Part shown: in pieces, positions 23,184-29,648 of the stretch | Numbering within the stretch: position 1 is the stretch's first letter | Layout of the letters: each line of letters opens with the position of its first letter | Position numbers and translations under genes: made by a program | Source: Candidatus Saccharibacteria bacterium RIFCSPHIGHO2_12_FULL_41_12 | GTDB taxonomy: Bacteria > Patescibacteriota > Saccharimonadia > Saccharimonadales > 2-12-FULL-41-12 | DNA: 41,776 bases | Direction: 5' to 3' | NCBI GenBank assembly: GCA_001790445.1 | Contig: MGCQ01000007.1 | Coordinates: 17,030 to 58,805 of the forward strand | Notes under the pieces: generated by a model | What the model was told of the DNA's origin: nothing | What the model saw: the letters and a program-made list of their open reading frames with translations, nothing else | Database searches by the model: none

Positions 23184-23559
23184 TTTAGACACAAATGTAG
23201 TCCTGCGTTTTCTGCTTGATGATGTACCCGAGCAGACAAAAAAAGCGACAAATGTAATCGGAAAAAATAAGGTCTATGTCACAGACGTTGTAGTTGTCGA
23301 AGTAGTTTACGTCCTAGAAAAAGTTATCCTGCTACCGCGTCAGGACATAACTCGGCTAGTGACTGATTTTTTGGGGTTTGCAAACGTGGTGCATAATCCA
23401 TACTTTCTATTGGAAGTTATTCAACTGTATGAACACCACCCCTCACTTTCGGTTGTAGATTGTTATGCGACTGCAGAGGCAAAAGCCTACAATAATCAGT
23501 TGATAACATTTGATAAGCGATTAATTAGTCAAGGCGGTAGGCACGTCACTAGTTTGTAG
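23176..23559 (+). CDS. PIN-domain toxin (VapC-like ribonuclease)
   Basis: A 127-residue PIN protein from the ATG at 23176 (MISLDTNVVLRFLLDD), the natural PIN opening; the frame is open further upstream but those residues belong to the antitoxin overlap. The acidic site is complete: D5, E42, D95 (SVVDCYATAEA) and D113 (TFDKRL). VapC toxins cut tRNA or rRNA and are neutralised by the adjacent antitoxin. The stop codon lies inside a hairpin terminator. RNA target unknown. Confidence 0.87.
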   Translation: MISLDTNVVLRFLLDDVPEQTKKATNVIGKNKVYVTDVVVVEVVYVLEKVILLPRQDITRLVTDFLGFANVVHNPYFLLEVIQLYEHHPSLSVVDCYATAEAKAYNNQLITFDKRLISQGGRHVTSL

Positions 23560-23580
23560 TATCAAACTAGGTTGTTGTTA
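23549..23580 (+). terminator. Terminator after the toxin gene
   Basis: CTAGTTTG (23549-23556), loop TAGTAT, CAAACTAG (23563-23570), then GTTGTTGTTA. The stem overlaps the end of the toxin gene. Confidence 0.6.
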
Positions 23581-23589
23581 TAGTACGCG

Positions 23590-23627
23590 AACGTACGTTT
23601 GTAATACGCTTTACTTTAGGGTATACA
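23590..23627 (+). promoter_or_regulatory. Promoter of the deformylase-like gene
   Basis: TTGTAA (23599-23604), 17 bases, TATACA (23622-23627), then 7 bases to the ATG at 23635 with no Shine-Dalgarno. A perfect 10-base palindrome AACGTACGTT (23590-23599) abuts the -35 and could be an operator. Confidence 0.55.
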
Positions 23628-23634
23628 TAGAAAC

Positions 23635-24177
23635 ATGAGTAAATTAGAAATTGTTCGCCTTGGGCACCCGGCTTTACGTAGCAAATCAAAGCCCGTAACT
23701 AAACGAGAAATAGCAACAAAAGATTTTCAAAAATTTGTAGACGAGTTAGCTGCTATATGCGATAAAAATAACGGGGCCGGTATTGCCGCCCCACAAGTTG
23801 GCGTGAATAAACGAGTAATTGTTGTCCATGTTGATCCAAATAACCCTCGTTATCCTGGCAAAAAGCCATTTCCGTTAGCTATCATAATTAATCCAAAAGT
23901 AATCAGTAGCTCAAAGCGTATTAAAGAAGATTGGGAAGGCGATTTATCATGTGGACTGCGTGCGCTCGTGCCACGACCTGATAAATGTGTGGTTATTGGC
24001 TTAGACCGAGACTCTAACCCTGTGAAGTATGATTTGGATTACGACTTTCACGCGCGTGTTTTCCAGCATGAGATTGACCATCTTGATGGTGTTTTTTTGA
24101 TTGACAAAGTGAAACGCGTGGATACAATAAGCGAAATAGCTGAATGGGAAAAGTATTGGAAGAACAAAAAAATATGA
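23635..24177 (+). CDS. def: Peptide deformylase-like protein with altered motif II
   Basis: A 180-residue protein of the deformylase family, which removes the N-formyl group from new proteins. Motif I is GAGIAAPQ (47-54) and motif III is QHEIDHLDG with metal ligands H145 and H149 and catalytic E146. Motif II, normally EGCLS, reads E101-G-D103-L-S-C106-GLRALVPR. The metal-ligand Cys is replaced by Asp, a Cys appears three residues later, and one residue seems deleted relative to the usual EGCLSVPG. Activity may be retained through D103 or C106, or lost. It stands alone with its own leaderless-type promoter, not beside fmt, so it may be an accessory paralogue. Confidence 0.83.
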   Translation: MSKLEIVRLGHPALRSKSKPVTKREIATKDFQKFVDELAAICDKNNGAGIAAPQVGVNKRVIVVHVDPNNPRYPGKKPFPLAIIINPKVISSSKRIKEDWEGDLSCGLRALVPRPDKCVVIGLDRDSNPVKYDLDYDFHARVFQHEIDHLDGVFLIDKVKRVDTISEIAEWEKYWKNKKI

Positions 24178-24215
24178 TAGTAGTCCAAGTCATATCTATA
24201 AATTGCGCATAACTT

Positions 24216-24244
24216 TTGCATATTTAGCATTCGTGGAATATAAT
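24216..24244 (+). promoter_or_regulatory. Promoter of the secreted protein gene at 24286
   Basis: TTGCAT (24216-24221), 17 bases, TATAAT (24239-24244), giving a leader of about 35 bases that ends in GGGGG shortly before the ATG. A second TATAAT at 24262-24267 may be an additional start. Confidence 0.6.
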
Positions 24245-24285
24245 CCTAGTATAAGGATAAGTATAATAAATGCATTGGGGGCTTT

Positions 24286-25449
24286 ATGCAAGAAGATCAA
24301 ACAAATAACACTTCAGACTCATCTGGAGATAATCCGGCGCCGCAGGACGCACAACCGGCTGCTAGTTCGGTTCCGCCTGCGCAGGACGCACAACCGGCTG
24401 CTAGTCCAGTTGTCTCACCAAAGGCTGGTGGTGGATCATCTGGTCCATTAAAAAACAAGAAAAAACTTGGAATAATTGCTGGTGTAATTGTTCTGCTGAT
24501 AGCAGCTAGCGCTGGGGCATATAAGTTTGTCTATCTGCCGAACACACCACAGAATGTCTTGAAAAAATCAGTGGCTAACACGTTGAAGCTTCAGCAAGTT
24601 TCTGGCAAGGGTAGTGCCAGTATTACGAGTAAGGGCACGCAATCATCAACAGTTGTTGTAGGTTACGATATCCAAAGTGATGCTGTTAAGAATGCTACAA
24701 ATGCAAAACTAGACGTTGCATTTAACGGAGTAAAAGTACCTCTAGAGGTTAGAGCTGTCGATAAGGCAATTTATCTAAAGTTTAGCGATCTTAGTACCGT
24801 CCAAGCTTTGGCTACTGGTTACATGGGGCCAGAAGGTGGTGCTTTCATGGGGCAATTGGGCAAACAGATCACAAATAAATGGATTGAAATCGATGAGAGC
24901 CTAGTCAAGAACTACACATCTGATAAGTGTTCTTTGCTATCAGGCAATAATCAATTGAGTGAAAAAGATATTAACCAAATCATTAGTCTATATGACAAGA
25001 ATACCTTTATTGACATTAATAAAACTGCTAGTGATACAGTTGATGGACGCAAAGTTACTAAGGCCAATCTGGGTATAAATAAAGACAAAGCCAAAGCTTT
25101 TGGTAAGGATTTCGAACAGCTTGACATGGTCAAAAAGCTAAATAGTTGTGGTGGTGATAAAGTTACCGGCTCCGATAGCGCAAAAAAGGCAGATAATTCT
25201 AAGACTTCTTATGAATTCACAGTTTGGCTAGATGCGTCCAAGAAAGAAATTGTCAAAGTTGCTATAAAAGCTAACGATGACACTACATCGCTCAGTGCTG
25301 ACTTTACCTTCAACAAAGCCAAAGTTGATATCCAAAAACCAACTGATGCAATTCCTGCCATGCAACTTCTTGGTCAGCTAGCGCCTCTTTTGGGCGGAGC
25401 AGGAGCTACAGGTACAGGTACGACTGCAAACCCAACTTTACTTCAATAG
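24286..25449 (+). CDS. Single-TM extracytoplasmic protein, Pro/Ala-rich N-terminus
   Basis: A 387-residue protein with a disordered cytoplasmic N-terminus (1-57, with the 13-residue unit AQDAQPAASPV-like present twice), a TM helix (about 61-81), and an external domain of about 300 residues. The domain reads as LolA/LppX-like beta sheet (VLKKSVANTLKLQQVSGKGSASI, KWIEIDESL, YEFTVWLDASKKEIVKVAI), with C219-like and C286-like Cys residues that could pair. I cannot assign a named family with confidence. The gene at 31768 has a similar layout and could be a distant relative. Probably an envelope protein of a monoderm cell. Confidence 0.7.
   Translation: MQEDQTNNTSDSSGDNPAPQDAQPAASSVPPAQDAQPAASPVVSPKAGGGSSGPLKNKKKLGIIAGVIVLLIAASAGAYKFVYLPNTPQNVLKKSVANTLKLQQVSGKGSASITSKGTQSSTVVVGYDIQSDAVKNATNAKLDVAFNGVKVPLEVRAVDKAIYLKFSDLSTVQALATGYMGPEGGAFMGQLGKQITNKWIEIDESLVKNYTSDKCSLLSGNNQLSEKDINQIISLYDKNTFIDINKTASDTVDGRKVTKANLGINKDKAKAFGKDFEQLDMVKKLNSCGGDKVTGSDSAKKADNSKTSYEFTVWLDASKKEIVKVAIKANDDTTSLSADFTFNKAKVDIQKPTDAIPAMQLLGQLAPLLGGAGATGTGTTANPTLLQ
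24341..24405 (+). repeat. In-gene 26-bp direct repeat
   Basis: The 26 bases beginning CGCAGGACGCACAACCGGCT occur at 24341-24366 and identically at 24380-24405 (39-base period), encoding the repeated QDAQPAAS segment. Exact identity at DNA level suggests a recent duplication that could expand or contract. Confidence 0.85.
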
Positions 25450-25497
25450 AAATTACCTGAATACAGAACACTTTTATAACCAACGATCATTGACCCA

Positions 25498-25506
25498 TGT
25501 TATGCT
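25498..25506 (+). promoter_or_regulatory. Extended -10 promoter of the SLOG gene
   Basis: TGT followed by TATGCT (25501-25506), 7 bases before the ATG at 25514, no Shine-Dalgarno and no clear -35. Confidence 0.5.
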
Positions 25507-25513
25507 TTAATGT

Positions 25514-26083
25514 ATGAAATATAAAATTGGGGTATATGGGTCTGCTGCTGGTGAGATTGATGGAGTGGTCCCGAAGATAATTGAACTTGGGAATGCCCTA
25601 AAGAAACACGCTGACTCGGTGATCGTAATCACAGGAGCTTGTAAGGGTCTGCCTTACATTGCCGCCAAGCAAGCACATAGTGGTGGAGTAGAAATCTGGG
25701 GTTATTCTCCTCTACACAACATGGATGAACTAAAACATGATGCTCCTGATGATGATCATAATATTTATGCTAAGTTACAATTTGTATCTGAAGATTTTGA
25801 ATTTGTTGCCAACAAAAGAGTTTGCATGAAATATCGCAACGTGATCTTAACAGCAAATTGTGACGCGGGGATTATAATTAGAGGTCGTTGGGGTAGTCTG
25901 AACGAATTTACCAACCTCATTGATATGCAAAAAGTTGTTGGCGTTCTGACTGACACCGGCGGCGTAGCTGATGAATTGGTGAAGTTAAATCAAAAAATAA
26001 CTAAAGAAGGTCAAGGAAAAATAATTTTCGACGAGGACCCTACAACTTTGATAGAAAAAGTTTTAGATGAACTAGGGTCCTAA
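25514..26083 (+). CDS. SLOG/LOG-superfamily protein (Rossmann-like)
   Basis: A 189-residue protein with a Rossmann-like pattern: IGVYGSAAGE at the N-terminus, VIVITGACKGLPYIAAKQAHSGG, WGYSP, and RGRWGSLNEFTN in the position of the family's GGxGTxxE motif. That places it in the SLOG superfamily, which includes LOG-type nucleotide phosphoribohydrolases (TIGR00725-like). The canonical catalytic PGGxGTxxE is changed to RGRWGSLNE, so the glycosidase activity is uncertain and it may be a nucleotide-binding sensor. Leaderless-type promoter, monocistronic. Confidence 0.7.
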   Translation: MKYKIGVYGSAAGEIDGVVPKIIELGNALKKHADSVIVITGACKGLPYIAAKQAHSGGVEIWGYSPLHNMDELKHDAPDDDHNIYAKLQFVSEDFEFVANKRVCMKYRNVILTANCDAGIIIRGRWGSLNEFTNLIDMQKVVGVLTDTGGVADELVKLNQKITKEGQGKIIFDEDPTTLIEKVLDELGS

Positions 26084-26136
26084 ACGCCAAAAAAATAGTG
26101 TGATCACCTCTCTTCGACACCAGCCTAACAGATGTA

Positions 26137-26145
26137 TGTTATAAT
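26137..26145 (+). promoter_or_regulatory. Extended -10 promoter for the tRNA-Glu region
   Basis: TGT followed by TATAAT (26140-26145), 16 bases before the degenerate tRNA-Glu copy. It could transcribe both the degenerate and intact copies. Confidence 0.5.
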
Positions 26146-26161
26146 TTTTAAGATACACCGA

Positions 26162-26224
26162 GGTCTCATCGTCAGAGCGGTCTAGGACACCAGGTTCTCA
26201 TCCTGGAAACTTCGAAGAAGACCA
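26162..26224 (+). pseudogene. Degenerate tRNA-Glu(CTC) copy lacking a T-arm
   Basis: Shares the acceptor start GGTCTCA, most of the D-arm and the identical anticodon arm CCAGG-TTCTCAT-CCTGG with the intact tRNA-Glu at 26247. After the anticodon arm it collapses to AAACTTCGAAGAAGACC. AGACC can still pair with the first five acceptor bases, but there is no T-stem or T-loop (only a CTTCGAAG mini-palindrome), the D-loop has extra bases, and CCA is not encoded. Most likely a decayed tandem duplicate; a functional truncated tRNA-like RNA cannot be excluded because a good promoter precedes it. Confidence 0.75.
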
Positions 26225-26246
26225 ACTTTAACAATTAAATTAACAT

Positions 26247-26321
26247 GGTCTCATCGTCTAACGGTTAGGACACCAGGTTCTCATCCTGGAAATCCGGGTT
26301 CGATTCCCGGTGAGATCACCA
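26247..26321 (+). tRNA. tRNA-Glu(CTC)
   Basis: Acceptor GGTCTCA/TGAGATC (one G-U), anticodon loop TTCTCAT (anticodon CTC), T-arm CCGGG-TTCGATT-CCCGG and encoded CCA. Confidence 0.94.
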
Positions 26322-26337
26322 TCACGTATCCCGCACC

Positions 26338-26378
26338 AATCTGTCTGCTTTCTGGTGTAACCAGAAACACCACAGATT
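26338..26378 (+). terminator. Two-part hairpin after tRNA-Glu
   Basis: The inner stem TTTCTGGT/ACCAGAAA (26349-26367, loop GTA) sits inside the outer stem AATCTGT/ACAGATT (26338-26344, 26372-26378), followed by a T-rich stretch. Probably terminates the tRNA-Glu transcript. Another hairpin, CCGTACT-TAAG-AGTACGG, lies at 26421-26438. The remaining 26322-26498 gap holds no gene I can support. Confidence 0.5.
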
Positions 26379-26498
26379 TCTTGCCTATTTTTGGCTTACA
26401 AGCTTGCGGTGCGCACTTCACCGTACTTAAGAGTACGGCTCGTTTGCGCTCCTCGCTGTTGCACCAAAACTAGACTAAGTGCGGAACACGTTAATTAT

Positions 26499-26572
26499 GG
26501 TGCGTTGGCCGAGAAGTTAGGCACAGGTCTGCAAAACCTGCTAGACGAGAGCGTTACTCGTACGCACCTCCA
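26499..26572 (+). tRNA. tRNA-Cys(GCA) with non-canonical T-loop
   Basis: Acceptor GGTGCGT/ACGCACC, anticodon stem CAGGT/ACCTG with loop CTGCAAA (anticodon GCA), discriminator T73 (the Cys identity base) and encoded CCA. The T-stem ACGAG/CTCGT is perfect, but the loop is AGCGTTA instead of TTCRANN. Position 54 is A, 55 is G and 58 is T; C56 is kept. The D-loop GAGAAGTTA has A where G18 is expected and keeps G19. The canonical T54-A58 pair is thus swapped to A54-U58 and G18-U55 becomes A18-G55. All stems are intact, so it is probably functional. Confidence 0.85.
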
Positions 26573-26626
26573 TACTTTGCATAAAGCTTCGTATGGCAAG
26601 CCAAAACACAAAGTTGACAAAATAGC

Positions 26627-26714
26627 GGGCGAGTGGCGGAATTGGTATACGCGACGGACTTAAAATCCGTTGGTTGAATAAACCTTGAGGGTTCGAGTCC
26701 CTCCTTGCCCACCA
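26627..26714 (+). tRNA. tRNA-Leu(TAA)
   Basis: Class II tRNA: acceptor GGGCGAG/CTTGCCC, anticodon stem ACGGA/TCCGT with loop CTTAAAA (anticodon TAA), a long variable arm, T-loop TTCGAGT and encoded CCA. Confidence 0.94.
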
Positions 26715-26735
26715 GTATATTTATGTGACAGCATG

Positions 26736-26744
26736 TGTTAAAAT
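26736..26744 (+). promoter_or_regulatory. Extended -10 promoter of lemA
   Basis: TGT followed by TAAAAT (26739-26744). Unlike most promoters here it leaves a leader of about 33 bases, which carries a Shine-Dalgarno (AAGGGGGA) before the ATG at 26784. Confidence 0.5.
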
Positions 26745-26783
26745 ATAAAGTACGAATTACGTAGAAATTAAGGGGGAATTTAA

Positions 26784-27350
26784 ATGTCATTGATAGCAAT
26801 ATTAGGAATAATCGCGGTAGTAGTCGTAGTCGGACTAGTTGCGATATATAACGGACTTGTAAAATTAAAAATCAGGGTTGATGAAGCATGGAGTGATATC
26901 ACAGTTCAGCTAAAGAGACGATATGACTTGATTCCAAACTTAATCAGCAGCGTAAAAGGTTACGCCAAGCACGAATCCGAAACGCTACAGAAAGTTACCC
27001 AGGAACGTAGTACAGCTTTGCAGGGTGGTGGATCTGTAAAAGAGGCCGCACAAGCTGACAATGTGTTTAGTGAAGCTCTAAAGAGCTTGTTTGCCGTTGC
27101 AGAGAGCTACCCAGACCTTAAGGCAAACCAGAATTTCTTGGATCTACAGGCTCAGCTAACAGATACAGAGGACAAGATCCAGGCGTCTCGAAGATTTTAT
27201 AACGGCTCTGCCAGAGATCTCAATATCAAGATAAAAACTTTCCCAAACATTATTTTTGCGGGGATGTTAGGGTTCAAACAACGTGAATTCTTCGAAGTAG
27301 ACGAAAAAGAAAACGAGACCATCCAAAAACCTACAGAGGTTAAATTCTAA
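26784..27350 (+). CDS. lemA: LemA family protein
   Basis: A 188-residue protein with one N-terminal TM helix (residues 3-24) and a helical external or cytoplasmic domain carrying the family signature: VDEAWSDITVQLKRRYDLIPNLISSVKGY, then ASRRFYNGSARDLNIKIKTFPN near the C-terminus. Length is typical. The AAGGGGGA ribosome binding site fixes the ATG. lemA and htpX are often neighbours; here a four-helix-bundle gene separates them. The molecular role of LemA is not well established; it probably acts with the HtpX protease in membrane-protein quality control. Confidence 0.93.
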   Translation: MSLIAILGIIAVVVVVGLVAIYNGLVKLKIRVDEAWSDITVQLKRRYDLIPNLISSVKGYAKHESETLQKVTQERSTALQGGGSVKEAAQADNVFSEALKSLFAVAESYPDLKANQNFLDLQAQLTDTEDKIQASRRFYNGSARDLNIKIKTFPNIIFAGMLGFKQREFFEVDEKENETIQKPTEVKF

Positions 27351-27352
27351 AG

Positions 27353-27776
27353 AACGTATAACGGATTACGAATAAAGTATAACGGCATGGCTTCCGAGAA
27401 AATATTTAAATTTACTCAGCTTCGAGCGTGGCAAAATGCACGCAAATTTGCTGTTGAAGTGTATAGGTTAACTAGTGAATTCCCTAGTGACGAAAGATAT
27501 GGGCTTACTGCACAAATTAGAAGATCATCCGTCTCAGTTTCTGCAAATATAGCCGAAGGATTTTCCAGACAAGGTGCAAAAGAAAAAGCACAGTTTTATT
27601 CTATAGCTCTGGGTTCGTTAACCGAGACACTAAGTCATGCTTATATTGCGAATGATCTTGGTTTTTTGCCCTCCGATAGGCTACAATTGTTAGAGGAAAA
27701 GGTAACGGATATTCATAAAATGACGAACGGTCTAATAAAAAGCGCAAAAGGAAGAACCTCGTAATACGTTATACGT
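27353..27776. repeat. Inverted repeats flanking the four-helix-bundle gene
   Basis: ACGTATAACG at 27354-27363 and its reverse complement CGTTATACGT at 27767-27776 bracket the gene at 27387-27764. Both flanks are dense in related ACGTAT/ATAACG words. Looks like the ends of a small cassette placed between lemA and htpX. Confidence 0.55.
27387..27764 (+). CDS. Four-helix-bundle protein (S23 / TIGR02436 family)
   Basis: A 125-residue all-helical protein with the family hallmarks: FTQLRAWQNARKFAVEVYRLT, SDERYGLTAQIRRSSVSVSANIAEGF, and RQGAKEKAQFYSIALGSLTETLSH. Homologues are encoded in 23S rRNA intervening sequences and as stand-alone genes, and the fold resembles the Avd protein of diversity-generating retroelements; their function is unclear. 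No reverse transcriptase or variable repeat is present here. The gene interrupts the usual lemA-htpX pairing and is flanked by short inverted repeats, suggesting a mobile or recombined cassette. Confidence 0.88.
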   Translation: MASEKIFKFTQLRAWQNARKFAVEVYRLTSEFPSDERYGLTAQIRRSSVSVSANIAEGFSRQGAKEKAQFYSIALGSLTETLSHAYIANDLGFLPSDRLQLLEEKVTDIHKMTNGLIKSAKGRTS

Positions 27777-27794
27777 ACTACGAAATACGTACTT

Positions 27795-28667
27795 ATGTAT
27801 TCTGAAATAGCTAGCAATAAACGTAAAACTTTCTATATCTTTATCTTTTTCATGTTGGTAGTTGGCGTTATGGCGTGGCTGGTTAGTGGATATCTTGGTT
27901 CGACTTATATCACCCCATATGTTCTTATCGGATGCTTGGTTTATGCGGTCATAACTTATTATTCAGGCGCCAAAATGGCTACCGCTGTCAACGGCGCCAA
28001 ACAAATAGAAAAAAATGACAACCCAAGACTCTGGCGAATAGTCGAAAACTTGGCTATAACTGACGGATTACCTATGCCAAAGGTCTATATCATGGACGAC
28101 CCAGCACCGAACGCCTTTGCCACTGGTCGGGATCCAAACCACGCTATAGTCTGCGCGACTACTGGGCTTTTGGATATGATGGATGATAAGGAACTCCAAG
28201 GAGTGATGGCTCACGAACTTGGGCATGTCAAAAACTACGACATTAGAGTATCTATGTATGCATTTGCTCTGGTCGCGGTCATAGCAGTTTTGGCAGATGT
28301 TATTATGTACACATTTTGGTTTAGAGATAACGACAATAATAACAACGGTATATTTATGATTATTGGCATTGTTGCAGCAATTATCGCACCAATTGTTGCT
28401 GGCATGATTCAGATGGCAATTTCACGCAAAAGAGAATATTTAGCAGACGCTGATGGCGTGCTCTCTACCAGATACCCAGAAGGCCTGGCTTCTGCTCTTG
28501 AGAAAATTGGCAAGACAGGTAGTGCTACTCAGAAACAAAACACAGCAACAGCACATTTGTTTTTTGCTAGTCCGCTCAAGAAAAGGACTTTGACAGGATT
28601 ATTTAGTACGCACCCACCTATTGAAGACAGAGTTGCTCGGATTCGCAATATGGGAACAAAAGCGTAA
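27795..28667 (+). CDS. htpX: HtpX membrane zinc metalloprotease (M48)
   Basis: A 290-residue M48 protease with two N-terminal TM helices (about 14-32 and 38-56), a cytosolic domain carrying H140-E-L-G-H144, two further TM helices (about 155-175 and 183-207), and the third zinc ligand Glu in SRKREYLADADG. It degrades misfolded membrane proteins. The ATG at 27795 has no clear ribosome binding site, perhaps because the upstream cassette replaced the original context. It is followed after 12 bases by a membrane protein gene. Confidence 0.93.
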   Translation: MYSEIASNKRKTFYIFIFFMLVVGVMAWLVSGYLGSTYITPYVLIGCLVYAVITYYSGAKMATAVNGAKQIEKNDNPRLWRIVENLAITDGLPMPKVYIMDDPAPNAFATGRDPNHAIVCATTGLLDMMDDKELQGVMAHELGHVKNYDIRVSMYAFALVAVIAVLADVIMYTFWFRDNDNNNNGIFMIIGIVAAIIAPIVAGMIQMAISRKREYLADADGVLSTRYPEGLASALEKIGKTGSATQKQNTATAHLFFASPLKKRTLTGLFSTHPPIEDRVARIRNMGTKA

Positions 28668-28679
28668 AAGGGACTATTT

Positions 28680-29636
28680 GTGGTTAAAAAAGAGACAAAA
28701 CCAGCCACAAAAACTAAACCCTCAGCAAAAGTTCGCAAAAGAAAAGAATCTGGACATCGATCTTTTAAGGTCAGCCCCAAAAAATTTCTTACCCGGCAGG
28801 TCAAACTAAGCGGGTCCTGGCAGCTGTTGCGTGAATCTTGGAAGTTAATAATTTCAAACAAAAAAATCTTTTTAGGACTTATTGCCTTGTTCACCCTGTT
28901 GCAGCTACTCGTCATCCTCCTTTTTGGTGCTGGCCTAGACTTAAATAGCTCGAAACAGCAGATAAAAGAAATGTTAGGCTCTCAGGCTCCGGCATACTCT
29001 GTGGCGTATTCTCTGGTTAACTATTTGGTTATTTCAGTGCAACAGAGAAACAATGAGATAGTCGGAGTTTATCAGAATTTTATAACAGTTATATTTATGT
29101 TGGCAGCTATATGGGCGGTTCGTCAACGAACAGCAAACCAGAGATTTCGTTTTAGCGATATGTTTTACAAAAGCCAATATCCTCTTTTGCAATTTTTGGT
29201 GGTTCTTTTCATCCTAGGATTATCGATGATCCCTTTGATGATTGCGGGTTTTTTGTACACAACAACTATCGTGGGAGGGCTGGCTGTCACTCCCATAGAA
29301 CAAATTCTTTGGGTTTTTCTTTGCATATTGTTAGTCATACTAACAATATATTTATTGCTACCCGGGTTGCTGGCCATCTATATAGTGACATTGCCAGAAG
29401 TTTCACCACGAGCAGCTTATTCATCAGCCTGGAAATTATTAGAAAATCGCCGTCTTGGAGTCGGGATTAGGCTAGTTGCCGGCTATGTTTTTGTCTTTGT
29501 TATTAGCGGTATTTTGATTACGATACTCAGTTATTTGCTTACGTCTGCTAGCGAGTTAATATTTTATTTTGTTACTTTCGTCTCACTACTTGTTATCAAC
29601 ATTTATAGCTACAAGTTATATAGGGAACTGCTCTAA
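28680..29636 (+). CDS. Multi-pass membrane protein of unknown function
   Basis: A 318-residue protein from a GTG start, preceded by AAAGGGA. A strongly basic cytoplasmic N-terminus (residues 1-50) is followed by about six TM helices, in the stretches KKIFLGLIALFTLLQLLVIL, FITVIFMLAAIWAV, LLQFLVVLFILGLSMIPLM, WVFLCILLVILTIYLLLPG, LVAGYVFVFVISGILITIL and IFYFVTFVSLLVINIYSYK. The layout resembles the uncharacterised YciC/glycerophosphodiesterase-membrane-domain-like group, but I cannot name a function. It lies between htpX and ligA in a short-spaced run. Confidence 0.65.
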   Translation: MVKKETKPATKTKPSAKVRKRKESGHRSFKVSPKKFLTRQVKLSGSWQLLRESWKLIISNKKIFLGLIALFTLLQLLVILLFGAGLDLNSSKQQIKEMLGSQAPAYSVAYSLVNYLVISVQQRNNEIVGVYQNFITVIFMLAAIWAVRQRTANQRFRFSDMFYKSQYPLLQFLVVLFILGLSMIPLMIAGFLYTTTIVGGLAVTPIEQILWVFLCILLVILTIYLLLPGLLAIYIVTLPEVSPRAAYSSAWKLLENRRLGVGIRLVAGYVFVFVISGILITILSYLLTSASELIFYFVTFVSLLVINIYSYKLYRELL

Positions 29637-29648
29637 AGAAGAAATTTT

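Noticed and set aside
24341-24405. Start of a CRISPR or minisatellite array
   Set aside because: Only two copies, in frame within a protein-coding Pro/Ala-rich segment; no CRISPR-like spacer series anywhere in the window.
27387-27764. Avd component of a diversity-generating retroelement
   Set aside because: The fold is related, but no reverse transcriptase, template repeat or variable repeat is present nearby.
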